Source of the DNA: Brevibacillus porteri
GTDB lineage: Bacteria > Bacillota > Bacilli > Brevibacillales > Brevibacillaceae
Length of the DNA stretch: 64,000 nt
Direction: 5' to 3'
Assembly: GCF_003013475.1 (NCBI RefSeq)
Contig: NZ_PXZO01000033.1
Coordinates: forward strand, 40,104-104,103
This document shows, in pieces, positions 36,876 to 45,973 of this stretch. The notes beneath the pieces were generated by a model that had not been told where the DNA came from, did no database searches, and was given only the letters and a program-made list of their open reading frames with translations. Position numbers and translations under genes: made by a program. The first letter of the stretch is position 1; every line of letters starts with the position of its first letter.

Positions 36876-37697
36876 TTAACGGAGCAATTGAAGAACACCT
36901 TGTGGCAATTGATTAGCTTGTGCCAACATTGCTTGGGAAGCTTGTGTAAGAATGTTGTTCTTAGTGAAAGCCATTTGCTCTTTCGCCATATCAACGTCAC
37001 GGATACGGGATTCAGCAGCAGTCAGGTTTTCAGTTGTGATATTCAGGTTGTTAATTGTGTTTTCCAGACGGTTTTGGTTAGCACCCAGGTAAGAACGTGC
37101 AGCACTCACCAAGTTGATAACATCATCGATGCTAGCCAGTACACCGGAAGCTCCGCCAGGAGTATTAATGCTCCAAGCTGCCAATGCAGTGGAAACCCCA
37201 CCCAAGGAGAATTTCGTAGCGTCCAAAGTCAATTTTTGACCAGCTTCTTGACCAATTTGGATAGCGATAGAGCCAGCGTTGTTTGCGAGCAGAGAGATAC
37301 CGTTGAATTTGGTATTATCTTTAATGTTTGTAACCTCGCTAGTCAGCTCAGTCAACTCTTCTTGCAAGCGAGTACGGTCATTTGTGCTATCATAGGTTCC
37401 GTTCGCAGATTGTGTAGCCAACTCTTTAATACGAGTAAGCATGTTGTTAACAGTTTGCAGAGCACCCTCAGCTGTTTGGATCAGAGAGATACCGTCTTGG
37501 GAGTTACGGGAAGCTTGTTCCATACCACGGATTTGTGCACGCATACGCTCGGAGATGGAGAGACCTGCAGCGTCGTCAGCAGCACGGTTGATGCGGTAGC
37601 CAGAAGACAGCTTCTCAACGTTTTTGGACAGGCCGCTAGTGTTTACACCCAGTTGACGGTGTGTGTTCATTGCGGAAATATTGTGGTTGATAATCAT
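36876..37697 (-). CDS. hag: Flagellin
   Basis: 273 aa, the filament subunit. The conserved N-terminal domain begins MIINHNISAMNTHRQLGVNT and includes LSSGYRINRAADDAAGLSIS; the C-terminal domain ends with QAMLAQANQLPQGVLQLLR. Compared with long flagellins the variable central region is very short (about residues 140-190), so filament surface properties may rely on glycosylation. AAGGAGG lies before the ATG at 37697. Preceded by a sigma-D-like promoter and a structured leader, and followed by a strong terminator. Confidence 0.98.
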   Translation of the reverse strand: MIINHNISAMNTHRQLGVNTSGLSKNVEKLSSGYRINRAADDAAGLSISERMRAQIRGMEQASRNSQDGISLIQTAEGALQTVNNMLTRIKELATQSANGTYDSTNDRTRLQEELTELTSEVTNIKDNTKFNGISLLANNAGSIAIQIGQEAGQKLTLDATKFSLGGVSTALAAWSINTPGGASGVLASIDDVINLVSAARSYLGANQNRLENTINNLNITTENLTAAESRIRDVDMAKEQMAFTKNNILTQASQAMLAQANQLPQGVLQLLR

Positions 37698-37721
37698 TCG
37701 TTTTTCCTCCTTGATTGTTCG

Positions 37722-37759
37722 ACAGTCACGTCCCTGTGACTGTTCCTAAATTTTTAGGA
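37722..37759 (-). promoter_or_regulatory. hag leader hairpins, candidate CsrA binding site
   Basis: The hag leader has two adjacent hairpins on the minus strand. TCCTAAA/TTTAGGA uses 37759-37753 and 37750-37744. ACAGTCAC/GTGACTGT uses 37743-37736 and 37729-37722, and its loop AGGGAC contains the GGA that CsrA recognises. The second hairpin lies about 10 bases ahead of AAGGAGG, the usual second CsrA site. csrA and fliW lie just upstream. Confidence 0.6.
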
Positions 37760-37802
37760 CTTATCGCAATCGCGCGCTTACGACTTTATCCCTACATTAT
37801 TA

Positions 37803-37830
37803 TTATCGGTTCATCCCTTTAGGGTCATTA
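37803..37830 (-). promoter_or_regulatory. Candidate sigma-D promoter for hag
   Basis: Minus strand TAAT (37830-37827), 16 bases, ACCGATAA (37810-37803), 7 of 8 -10 bases. It starts a leader of roughly 100 bases before the flagellin start codon. Confidence 0.68.
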
Positions 37831-37872
37831 GCGTTTTTTTACTTTTTTCTGCAAAAATAAGAAAAAGATGAT

Positions 37873-38121
37873 CTACAGATCATCTTTAGGCCCTTCACTT
37901 GTTCGCAAAAGCTGTTTAATAGTTGACCAATCGGCTTGTCCACTAGTCGCCAATCGATTTTCTTCCTGAATGGCATCAAAAATCTCTTTACGGTAAACTT
38001 CTAGATTCCTCGGAGCTTCTATTCCTAAACGTATCTGCTCACCGTCAATAGAAATGATCTTAATTTCAATGGTGTCACCAATCATTATTGATTCATTTTT
38101 CTTGCGAGAAAGGACCAACAT
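37873..38121 (-). CDS. csrA: Translational regulator CsrA
   Basis: 82-aa RNA-binding homodimer. [20 protein letters not shown] and [19 protein letters not shown] are the conserved RNA-binding strands; the C-terminal tail (about 50-82) is longer than in E. coli, as in Bacillus, where FliW binds allosterically. It represses hag translation. AAGGTGG precedes the ATG. Lies 15 bases after fliW. Confidence 0.96.
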   Translation of the reverse strand: MLVLSRKKNESIMIGDTIEIKIISIDGEQIRLGIEAPRNLEVYRKEIFDAIQEENRLATSGQADWSTIKQLLRTSEGPKDDL

Positions 38122-38136
38122 GCGCGCAACACCACC

Positions 38137-38553
38137 TTATTTCTTGTCAGTAGCCCCTGATTCAAACAAAGGCTGACGAATTAAATACGTATCTTCCTGC
38201 AATATGATCTGTTTACCCATCCGATTAGAAAGATTGACTACAACTGGAGCTTTTAAATTGACTGTGACTTGATTATTTCCTCTTATGGTCACTATACAAA
38301 ATACAGCTATTCCTGTATTATCTCCTATGCTAAGTGAGGTTTTCACTGTTGGTGTTAAAGAGAACTCATAATTAGGGAAATAAACAAATGGATCAATCGC
38401 CCAAAATCCAACATCTTTTTCTTCAGTAGATTGAATGAGAAAAAGCCGGCTTTCTTCTTCCTGTATCAATTGGAAAAACTGCAAATGAGAAAAACCTGGA
38501 ATACCATCCTCAAAGAATATCTTTCCCAATTCCACTTGCTGGCTTGTATTCAT
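38137..38553 (-). CDS. fliW: Flagellar assembly factor FliW
   Basis: 138 aa beta-barrel protein that binds either CsrA or flagellin, so that free flagellin releases FliW to block CsrA. Visible features: KIFFEDGIPGFSHLQFFQLI at the N-terminus and NLKAPVVVNLSNRMGKQIIL near residue 105, both FliW signatures. Upstream of csrA and downstream of the yviE-like gene. Confidence 0.95.
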   Translation of the reverse strand: MNTSQQVELGKIFFEDGIPGFSHLQFFQLIQEEESRLFLIQSTEEKDVGFWAIDPFVYFPNYEFSLTPTVKTSLSIGDNTGIAVFCIVTIRGNNQVTVNLKAPVVVNLSNRMGKQIILQEDTYLIRQPLFESGATDKK

Positions 38554-38566
38554 GTTTTCCCCTCGC

Positions 38567-39145
38567 TCACATCATTTGATCCATTTGACTTCCTATTACG
38601 CTTATCTTGAGACTATTATACTGAAGCATATACGGTTCTACCTTCCCTTGTGTATACGACAGCTCAGGGGGGCTCAACACCGGATTCATACTCATGCCAT
38701 TACGTTTGATATTTATTATAACAGGTTTTGCTTGAATACTAACTTCTACACCTTCATCACTAGATGCAGGAGGGGGTCTAAACCCTCCCTCTAGTGCTCT
38801 CAGCCCTTTTTCTCTTCCGATTTCTGCAATCGCATTTTCCTTTGTATAAATCCTCATCATCCGATCGCCTTCTTGGCTTTTTTCAGCTATCGCCTGCAAC
38901 CATTTTTCCTTACCATAAGAGGCGTTGCTGTCACTGAATTCCATAGAAGTCATTATACCAATGTTCGCCCTAGCCTGACTTGAATCTATTTGCAAGTCTG
39001 TCCGAGCTTGTTCAATATTAAGTTCCGCTGGCTTTTGACTTAGATTCATCTCAGCCTGCGGTTGCTTGATTTCTTGTACAGGCTTTCGAATGTTTAATCC
39101 TAATTGTGCAAACTTACTCTCCATCCGAAGTTGTGGAATATGCAT
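38567..39145 (-). CDS. yviE: YviE-like (DUF6470) flagellar-cluster protein
   Basis: 192 aa. The start, MHIPQLRMESKFAQLGLNIR, and repeated P-x-AELNIEQ-type segments match YviE-type proteins that lie between flgL and fliW in Bacillus. No enzymatic motif or membrane segment. Function unknown. The ATG at 39145 is chosen by context; flgL ends 22 bases upstream. Confidence 0.85.
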   Translation of the reverse strand: MHIPQLRMESKFAQLGLNIRKPVQEIKQPQAEMNLSQKPAELNIEQARTDLQIDSSQARANIGIMTSMEFSDSNASYGKEKWLQAIAEKSQEGDRMMRIYTKENAIAEIGREKGLRALEGGFRPPPASSDEGVEVSIQAKPVIINIKRNGMSMNPVLSPPELSYTQGKVEPYMLQYNSLKISVIGSQMDQMM

Positions 39146-39167
39146 ATCGCTATCCCCTTCCCTATTT

Positions 39168-40070
39168 CTATCTTAGGAAGTCTAATAATGTAGGCTGAAT
39201 AATGCGAGCCCCCGAGCCTAGTGCTGCCGAATGAACGCTTTCTTGTGTCTTTAGGTTGGTCATAACTTTTGCCATATCAGCATCTTCATTTGCTGCCATT
39301 AACTTGTTAATGTTAACACCTTGAGAGTTTAATCGTTCGGCAATTAACTCTACACGATTAACGCTCGCACCTAACGAAGCTCTCTCCGCAAGTAATTTAT
39401 CATATTGTTGGTCTATCGCCGTTTGAAATTGCATTGCATTTCTACCGTTGCTTAACTCTGTAATAATACCATCCAGTTTTTTAAACAAATTATTGGCATT
39501 ATCAGGGTAATTAAAAACCTTCTGTGCGTTAATATTTGATGTCACAAATACATTTTGACTTACTTCCAAATCAATGAGGGAGCTATTTGTACTGACGAAG
39601 TCCCCTTTCCCACCGTTTGCAGTAGCATCATAAGGAGCTTTGTTCGTATCAGTGCCTGCAAAAATATACTTACCATTAATTTGCTGATTTGCAAGTGATC
39701 CCAAATGATTCTTTAGTTCCTGAACCTCAGATCCCATCGTCTTTAGATCATCGGGAGAAACCGCTCCATCCCCAGAATAAACCAAAAGCTCTTTAATTCG
39801 CTTCAAGACGTTACCCACTTCATCCATCGTACTATCCGTCATATCTAACCAAGACTGCGCTTCATCTATATTCCGCTTATACTGATCATTCTCCATCAAT
39901 GAAGATCGATAAAACATACCACGTGCTGCTACAACAGGATCATCTGAAGGTTTTGCAATCTTCTTACCAGATGCTAATTGATCTTGCAGCCTATCCATGT
40001 TACGCATGGAATTATGCAAATTCCGCAGCATATTATTATTCAGCATGTTCTGTGTTACACGTACTGCCAT
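39168..40070 (-). CDS. flgL: Flagellar hook-associated protein 3
   Basis: 300-aa hook-filament junction protein. The flagellin-like N-terminus starts AVRVTQNMLNNNMLRNLHNS and includes LQDQLASGKKIAKPSDDPVV; the C-terminal helix LKTQESVHSAALGSGARIIQ is also typical. Follows flgK by 17 bases. Both are exported through the flagellar type III apparatus. Confidence 0.95.
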   Translation of the reverse strand: MAVRVTQNMLNNNMLRNLHNSMRNMDRLQDQLASGKKIAKPSDDPVVAARGMFYRSSLMENDQYKRNIDEAQSWLDMTDSTMDEVGNVLKRIKELLVYSGDGAVSPDDLKTMGSEVQELKNHLGSLANQQINGKYIFAGTDTNKAPYDATANGGKGDFVSTNSSLIDLEVSQNVFVTSNINAQKVFNYPDNANNLFKKLDGIITELSNGRNAMQFQTAIDQQYDKLLAERASLGASVNRVELIAERLNSQGVNINKLMAANEDADMAKVMTNLKTQESVHSAALGSGARIIQPTLLDFLR

Positions 40071-40087
40071 ATTCTATTCCCTCCTAA

Positions 40088-41575
40088 TTAGAGGCCCACT
40101 CGGCCCATGCCGTTGATGACTTTGTCCAAAATTTCGTCCATGCTCGTCATGACGCGAGCAGAGGCACTGTATGCATGCTGATATTTCACCATTTCTGCCA
40201 TCTCGTCATCGATCGATACGCCAGATACAGATTGACGCTGGCTATCTACAGTACCGACGAGCATCTCAGAGTTCAATTGGTTACGCTCGGCTTCCTGGGC
40301 GTCAACACCCAATTGGCTGATCGTATAGCGGTAGTAGTTATCCAGCGTAGAGCTTTCTGCCAAGTCATTAGGGCCAGTGCCTGCAGCCAATACCTTGAAC
40401 TTAACCGATGCAATGGCGAGAGCGCTCTTGTTATTCCCTACAGGAGTACGACCTGCTTCTTCTTGTGCTGCCGCGATCGCATCTAGGCTCTTCATGATCT
40501 CTGGGTTAATAACGAGGCTAGATGCACCTTTCGGATAATCTTTTGTCGCTGGATTAGCGGCCAGTGAATTCGCATCCACGAAGAATGGCAGATCCTGTAC
40601 AGTACCATTGTTAATATCACTCAAGCTTCGACCTGCCCGATGCAGATCGTTGATTTCCTTCGTCAGATTCACAGCCAAAACATCCAAGCGTTTCAACATG
40701 TTCGGCACGATCTGATCACGAGATTGGAGGGTTCCTGCCATGTAGCCAGTTGTCGGCACAAAGGCCGCCCCACCCAGCGTCATGTCACTCAGGCCCGTAG
40801 CTGGATTCTGTACAGTAGCTACTGGCTGCGATGTAATTCCAGTAACAAATTCACGACCTTCAATGGTCACGTTTACCATACCAGCTGTTGATTGAGTTGC
40901 ACGAATCTCCACCAGTTTGGAGAGCTTATCCAACAATACGTCACGTTGGTCATAGAGATCGTTTGGCTGATAACCATGCGGTACAACGTTTGCAATCTGA
41001 TTGTTCAAGTTAGCAATCTGTTGACCCAAGGAGTTGATCTCCATCGATTTTACATTGACCACGTTGTTGAGATCGGTTTGTACTTCTTGAATATGCTTTG
41101 TCAGCGTATTAAACGTATCCGCTACTGCCTTGCTTCGTTCCCGAACAACCGCACGAGCCGATGTATCTGTCGGGTCTTTGGCCAAGTCTTGCCATGCTTG
41201 CCACATTTGGTCCATAACCTTTTGCAAGCCAGTGTCAGAAGGCTCGTTCATGATGCCTTCCAGTTTCTCCAACGTTTCCAAACGACCATCCCAGTAGCCT
41301 TGACGTTTGTGTTCGTTCCGATACTGAATATCCAAAAACTCTTCTCGCAGACGCTGGATACTAGTAGCTTGAACCCCTGTCCCGAGCAACCCTGGCTCGA
41401 TACTCGCTTGCATCCCTACATAAGGCAAACCAGTCGTAGCCTGCATATTCACGCGCTGGCGACTGTATCCTTCCGTATTCGCATTGGAGATATTATGTCC
41501 CGTTGTATTTAGCGCGGATTGTTGAGCGAACAAGCCGCGTTTGCTGACTTCAATTCCATGAAAAGTAGAGCGCAT
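40088..41575 (-). CDS. flgK: Flagellar hook-associated protein 1
   Basis: 495 aa. The N-terminus FHGIEVSKRGLFAQQSALNT and TTGHNISNANTEGYSRQRVN (rod/hook-type motif) and the C-terminus VSIDDEMAEMVKYQHAYSAS are diagnostic. Forms the first ring of the hook-filament junction. Lies 12 bases after flgN. GC content is higher than in flgL, which starts the more AT-rich stretch. Confidence 0.96.
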   Translation of the reverse strand: MRSTFHGIEVSKRGLFAQQSALNTTGHNISNANTEGYSRQRVNMQATTGLPYVGMQASIEPGLLGTGVQATSIQRLREEFLDIQYRNEHKRQGYWDGRLETLEKLEGIMNEPSDTGLQKVMDQMWQAWQDLAKDPTDTSARAVVRERSKAVADTFNTLTKHIQEVQTDLNNVVNVKSMEINSLGQQIANLNNQIANVVPHGYQPNDLYDQRDVLLDKLSKLVEIRATQSTAGMVNVTIEGREFVTGITSQPVATVQNPATGLSDMTLGGAAFVPTTGYMAGTLQSRDQIVPNMLKRLDVLAVNLTKEINDLHRAGRSLSDINNGTVQDLPFFVDANSLAANPATKDYPKGASSLVINPEIMKSLDAIAAAQEEAGRTPVGNNKSALAIASVKFKVLAAGTGPNDLAESSTLDNYYRYTISQLGVDAQEAERNQLNSEMLVGTVDSQRQSVSGVSIDDEMAEMVKYQHAYSASARVMTSMDEILDKVINGMGRVGL

Positions 41576-41587
41576 TTCGACACCTCT

Positions 41588-42079
41588 TTACGCTTTTTTG
41601 TTGAAAAAAGTTCGATTAGCCTGACGATACGTATCCGAGGTCGGCTTTCCGTAGATGAAGTCGTCCTCGGGCGTATCCGTGATCAGGTCGAGCGTCATGT
41701 TTACAAAAGAAAGGGATTGCTCCAGTAACTGCTGATTCAGGTCGTTAGCATCGCGCAGTTCGGTCACAATCCGGCTTAGCTCATTACGACAGGAAGTGAG
41801 TCGCATCTTCTCTTCCGCACTGGTCGTCAACTTGATCAATTCAGCCAGTGTGCCTTCTTGCAGCGCAAAGCCCTTCTGTGCTGTCAGTTCTTTTACGACT
41901 TGCTGGCGGGCTGCTTCAGCTTCTGTGACGCCCTTGATCAGTTTTTGCTCCTGGCGTGTAATGGCTACCAGTTCATCCACACTCCCTTTTACCAGCACTT
42001 CTTTCTTGTGCGAGGCTAAGGTGTACAAGGCTTTGTGCAACTGGATCAAGTTGTCGAGCAGATCGTAGAGTCTATTCAT
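41588..42079 (-). CDS. flgN: FlgN family export chaperone (YvyG)
   Basis: About 163 aa, wholly helical. MNRLYDLLDNLIQLHKALYT at the start and a long coiled region (45-135) match FlgN, which escorts FlgK and FlgL to the export gate. I chose the ATG at 42079 since GAGGAG lies 9 bases upstream. Placed between flgM and flgK as in Bacillus. Confidence 0.88.
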   Translation of the reverse strand: MNRLYDLLDNLIQLHKALYTLASHKKEVLVKGSVDELVAITRQEQKLIKGVTEAEAARQQVVKELTAQKGFALQEGTLAELIKLTTSAEEKMRLTSCRNELSRIVTELRDANDLNQQLLEQSLSFVNMTLDLITDTPEDDFIYGKPTSDTYRQANRTFFNKKA

Positions 42080-42151
42080 TCCTTGCTTCTCCTCATCTTC
42101 CATCGAAAACTATTTAAAGAGGCTGTTCAAAAGGTCCTCTTCAGATCTGTG

Positions 42152-42427
42152 TTACAGCTTTTTCCAAAAGGACAGGAGCTTATCAGCGATCCGCTCACTT
42201 GAGACGTGATATTTTCCTTCCTCCACTTGCTTCTTTAACTGCTCCACTTTTTCCCGACGTTGTGGAGAGTTGACATCTTCTACTTGTTTTTGCATTTCCA
42301 GCGCTTCAGTGGAAATGTTTACTTCATCCTTGCCCATCGGGATTTTGCCGCTTTTGCCTACTTGGTTGTTGCCTGTCTTGTTGTAAGCATTGATCATCCC
42401 GACACGGTTAGGTTCATTAATCCGCAT
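42152..42427 (-). CDS. flgM: Anti-sigma-D factor FlgM
   Basis: 91 aa, largely disordered N-terminus with helical C-terminus: DEVNISTEALEMQKQVE and VEQLKKQVEEGKYHVSSERI then ADKLLSF are the conserved sigma-binding segments. It holds sigma-D inactive until the hook is built, then is exported. GAGGATGG precedes the ATG. First gene of the flgM-flgN-flgK-flgL group. Confidence 0.93.
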   Translation of the reverse strand: MRINEPNRVGMINAYNKTGNNQVGKSGKIPMGKDEVNISTEALEMQKQVEDVNSPQRREKVEQLKKQVEEGKYHVSSERIADKLLSFWKKL

Positions 42428-42471
42428 CTGATTACCATCCTCTCATACCAACGGTCTTTTCATAGAAAAAA

Positions 42472-42500
42472 CCGATGACACCTCTTAGTAGTATCATCGG
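42472..42500 (-). terminator. yvyF terminator overlapping the flgM promoter
   Basis: Minus strand CCGATGA (42500-42494) pairs with TCATCGG (42478-42472) and TTTTTTC follows. The stem lies 38 bases after the yvyF stop. Its 5' arm is also the -10 element of a candidate sigma-D promoter. Confidence 0.75.
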
Positions 42501-42521
42501 CAATTTCATGATGTACGATTA
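42494..42521 (-). promoter_or_regulatory. Candidate sigma-D promoter for flgM operon
   Basis: Minus strand TAAT (42521-42518), 16 bases, GCCGATGA (42501-42494). Spacing and -35 match the hag promoter candidate. Placing the promoter inside the upstream terminator would let FlgM be made both late (sigma-D) and by read-through. Confidence 0.55.
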
Positions 42522-42537
42522 GTTTTTTTGCACAAAA

Positions 42538-42966
42538 CTATTCGTCACTATTCTGCTTTCTTCGATAAGCTGCCTGAGCCAGATCGGCGCGTTGGAATTC
42601 GTCCAATCGTTGCTCTACCTCGAGTTGTTGCGTGATTTCGTGCTTCAAGCCTTTTAGACAAGATTCGCAAATGTTGCCTGCTCGAATCAAAAAACCGCAG
42701 CGCTCACATGGATAGCCAAGGTTGGGATTTCCGGCAACCGAAATGCGCCCTTCTTTGATAAACTTCGTAATTTGCTTCACGCTCACGCCAGTGGCTTCGC
42801 TCACCTGGTGAATATTCGATCCGCGATTTTCTCGCTTGCGCAAAAATTGGGCGCATGCTTCATATTCTTGTTCCACTTCTTTATAGCATTTGGGGCAAAT
42901 GTCACGGACTGCTTGTACAAATACAGCATCACACCGCGAGCAGTTTGCCAACTTGCCCATAGACAT
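42538..42966 (-). CDS. yvyF: YvyF / flagellar operon protein (TIGR03826 type)
   Basis: About 142 aa. Two zinc-ribbon-like pairs: NCSRCDAVFVQAVRDICPKC at the N-terminus and PCERCGFLIRAGNICESC near residue 90, with an HTH-like stretch (HQVSEATGVSVKQITKFIKE) between. This is the usual gene upstream of flgM. A regulatory role has been suggested for homologues but is not established here. I chose the ATG at 42966 because AAAAGGGG lies 9 bases upstream. Confidence 0.88.
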   Translation of the reverse strand: MSMGKLANCSRCDAVFVQAVRDICPKCYKEVEQEYEACAQFLRKRENRGSNIHQVSEATGVSVKQITKFIKEGRISVAGNPNLGYPCERCGFLIRAGNICESCLKGLKHEITQQLEVEQRLDEFQRADLAQAAYRRKQNSDE

Positions 42967-43053
42967 ATCGGACAACCCCTTTTCCGTTCAGAAAGTTCAT
43001 ACGGTTCCACATCCGTTATATGCCTACATCATAGCTTAATTTTTCCAAACTGG

Positions 43054-43839
43054 CTATCGGTATATTGTCAAGGAATATACTTCACAGCTTGGCCCCAAAT
43101 GTTCTCTGATTGTTTTCGCGCACGAACGCAACGTCGAACCAGTCGTATAAATATCGTCAAGAAGCAGGATTTTAGCAGCAGAGGGCACAGGCACATCCTG
43201 GCCATCCCACACAAAAGCTTCGCGCATGCTTTCGTGACGTGCTGCGCGCCCTTTTTGCTTGCTCAGCTTTGGGGTATCCTTCGTCCTGAGAAGCAACGGT
43301 TTGACAGGAATTTTGATTGCCGCTCCTAAATGCCCGGCCAGCAGGTCAACCTGATTGAAGCCGCGTTCCCGCAATCGTTGTGGATGTAAAGGAACCATCG
43401 TGATCCAGGTAAAACCCATAGACCTGTAATAACGCTGAACCGTAATGGCGAGAAGCGTACCGTAGTATAAAGCTAGCCGCTCATCACCGCGGTATTTAAA
43501 CAATCCGAGCAAATCCTTCTCTCCCTTTTCATAGCGAAGCAAACTCCGATTTGCCACCAATATCTGATCATCTTCTCCATGAAAACAATCCCGGCATAGC
43601 CCTTCGTTGCCGATACTAGCCTGCAACTCCCTGTCACGCCCGCACTGCCGGCAAATATCATGCCCAATCAACGGCAAAGCATCAAGACAGACTCCACACA
43701 ACACAATCCCTTTTAACATGCGGTAGATGACCGGATAGCTCGCCTGATCGGATAGCTGGCGTGCCTTTTCACGAACGACTGATTCCTTTTGGAGAGCTGC
43801 GATACGCCCACCACAACGGACACACATCCCACTAATCAC
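43054..43839 (-). CDS. comFC: Competence protein ComFC (phosphoribosyltransferase fold)
   Basis: 261 aa. Four-cysteine zinc module at the N-terminus (MCVRCGGRIA, CGVCLDALPL, CRQCGRDREL) and a C-terminal PRTase domain with the PRPP loop ILLLDDIYTTGST near residue 225 and LHPQRLRERGFNQVDLLAGH. ComFC acts with ComFA in DNA uptake during transformation. Its ATG overlaps the comFA stop (ATGA). comFB, present between them in B. subtilis, is missing. Confidence 0.93.
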   Translation of the reverse strand: MISGMCVRCGGRIAALQKESVVREKARQLSDQASYPVIYRMLKGIVLCGVCLDALPLIGHDICRQCGRDRELQASIGNEGLCRDCFHGEDDQILVANRSLLRYEKGEKDLLGLFKYRGDERLALYYGTLLAITVQRYYRSMGFTWITMVPLHPQRLRERGFNQVDLLAGHLGAAIKIPVKPLLLRTKDTPKLSKQKGRAARHESMREAFVWDGQDVPVPSAAKILLLDDIYTTGSTLRSCAKTIREHLGPSCEVYSLTIYR

Positions 43840-45824
43840 GAAAGGCCTCTTTGTTCCACGAGCCTTTGAGCTAAGCTGTTCATCTGTAATATCTGTCTGA
43901 CGGCCCGCTTTGGAGAAGTAGCGCGTTCTGCTTGCAAAAATAAAACACTACCCGACGTATCATCAACGGATCGTCCTACTCGTCCTGCTATCTGCACCAA
44001 TGACGCCTCGTCAAATACAGGTGCCTCCGCGCCTACCACTACTACGTCACTCTTCGGTATGGTCACACCTCGCTCTAGAATCGTAGTCGTCACCATGACG
44101 GTATAACGTTTTTCTCGAAATGCGAGTACCTTTTCCTCCCGCATATGGTCTGCCGCATGAACACCGGCCATCTCCCCCGCGTGAGCAGGAAGCCACTTTT
44201 GAAGGTACGATAGCACCCTGTCAATTTCATCAACTCGCGGGACAAAAACAAAAACTTGTCGGCCTTCATTCAGAGAACTACTCACCGCTTCTATAAACGG
44301 TGCCACGATTCGATTCGTCTGAACGCGCTTATGTAAGTCTTGTACCGCGAGAATCTTGGGGACAGGAAGCGCAGCACCGTGGTAGCGTCCAGGTAACAGA
44401 ACATGTGTATCTGAGAATAGCGGTATCGCCCCAGACGAGCCTAGGGTTGAGCGTCCTTTTCTAACGAGCCGCTTTTGCAAATATCCCGGAGGTGTTGCAC
44501 TTAAATAGAGGAGCTTCCCACTCTTTTTCACCGCTCTGGATAGAGCGCGATACAAAATAGGATCATTATGATAAGGGAACGCGTCGGCCTCGTCGAGAAC
44601 GACCAGCAAAAAACGCCGATGGAAGCGCATGACCTGATGCGTGGTCGCAATCGTGATGTCACTCTCTTCCCATTTCTCTGAGCTCGAACCGTGAACAGCA
44701 ATCACTTTAGCCCCGGGAAAGACTCGCTTAATACGCGGGGCTAACTCTAGTACGACGTCTTTTCGAGGTGTCGCAATCAAAACACGACCGCCAGCAGCAA
44801 GTGCCTCTGTAACCGAAGGGAATAACAACTCTGTTTTGCCCGCTCCACAAACTGCCCAGATCAAAAACTCCGATAGCCCTGGTCTCGGATTGGCAACAAA
44901 GCAACGCGCTCGCTCAGCTGCCCGCGATTGATCTGCCGAATACTTCCCCGCCCACTCCAATCTCGCCACGTTCTGCAAGTGGTCTGCGCTACGGATAAGA
45001 GATTCTCCTACATCCATTAAAAAATACGGAGTGCAACACTTACTCCTGCCCATTCCTAAACAAGCTGTGCAGTAAGCGCACCCTTGCTCACACGTATGAC
45101 AATAAGTAAACTCCACCTTCTCTCCTGCGCTTCCGCAGCGTTCACAGACCAACTCCAACCGATTGCGCCACCATCCTTTTATGACCGCAAAACGAATACC
45201 CGGTCGCCACTCCGCTTTGTTTGCAAGCACGAGTGCATGCAAAATGGCTGACAAATCATTCACGTCCACCCCTCGTTTTTTCAGCAAGGACTCCACTTCA
45301 TCCCAAAGGAGCGCACGCCCGTCCAAAATCTCTCTCAAAACAGCTTCTTGTATATTCACCCGAGATGAGCTCCTTCGAAGAAGCTCGTGACCACCCAAAT
45401 AGTCCAACCGAGCCCCCGGCAATTTCCCTAATTCTTTGTTACCTAGATAAGAAACTTCCACACTCTCCTCGATTGACTCCCAAGAAAACCACCTCTGTTC
45501 TCGGCGATCCTGTACACTCGCTGCTTCCCTTCCATATAAGTTGCTCGCTTCGCACACGCTACTTACCGCCAGTGCTCTCAACTCTTTTACATATCCATCA
45601 GTCAGCATCCGTCCTGTGCCGACTCGTTCCATCAAATACCCGTTCACCTTTGCACGCAAGGAAAAGGCCAGAGCAAGCGACGATGTCTTCCCGATGACAT
45701 GCAGGACACACCCTTCTCTCTCCTGCCAAAAAGAACGATCTACAGAAAAGCTCGGCGTAACATAAGTCTGCACCTGTGGTATTGATCCGCCGCAAGCTTT
45801 GATATACAGCAAATACTCACGCAT
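43836..45824 (-). CDS. comFA: Competence DNA translocase ATPase ComFA
   Basis: About 662 aa DEAD-box-like helicase that pulls single-stranded DNA into the cell. A cysteine-rich zinc module (CERCGSAGEKVEFTYCHTC, near residues 250-285) precedes Walker A CGAGKTELLFP, the DEAD box VVLDEADAFPYH, SATPPGYLQ and motif VI QIAGRVGRSVDD. I chose the ATG at 45824 because GGGGGAG lies upstream. The N-terminal 220 residues are variable. Confidence 0.93.
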   Translation of the reverse strand: MREYLLYIKACGGSIPQVQTYVTPSFSVDRSFWQEREGCVLHVIGKTSSLALAFSLRAKVNGYLMERVGTGRMLTDGYVKELRALAVSSVCEASNLYGREAASVQDRREQRWFSWESIEESVEVSYLGNKELGKLPGARLDYLGGHELLRRSSSRVNIQEAVLREILDGRALLWDEVESLLKKRGVDVNDLSAILHALVLANKAEWRPGIRFAVIKGWWRNRLELVCERCGSAGEKVEFTYCHTCEQGCAYCTACLGMGRSKCCTPYFLMDVGESLIRSADHLQNVARLEWAGKYSADQSRAAERARCFVANPRPGLSEFLIWAVCGAGKTELLFPSVTEALAAGGRVLIATPRKDVVLELAPRIKRVFPGAKVIAVHGSSSEKWEESDITIATTHQVMRFHRRFLLVVLDEADAFPYHNDPILYRALSRAVKKSGKLLYLSATPPGYLQKRLVRKGRSTLGSSGAIPLFSDTHVLLPGRYHGAALPVPKILAVQDLHKRVQTNRIVAPFIEAVSSSLNEGRQVFVFVPRVDEIDRVLSYLQKWLPAHAGEMAGVHAADHMREEKVLAFREKRYTVMVTTTILERGVTIPKSDVVVVGAEAPVFDEASLVQIAGRVGRSVDDTSGSVLFLQAERATSPKRAVRQILQMNSLAQRLVEQRGLS

Positions 45825-45973
45825 ACGCTCACTCCCCCGCCCTCTTGCTCTTAGTGTGCAAAAAGACAGACAGGTCCGGCAAATAAATTTCGGAACCAAA
45901 ATCAGGCCGTAGAAAAATAAAAAAGCCGCCGATCTATTGTCGACAGCTCGTAATATTTACGCTTAACAAACTT

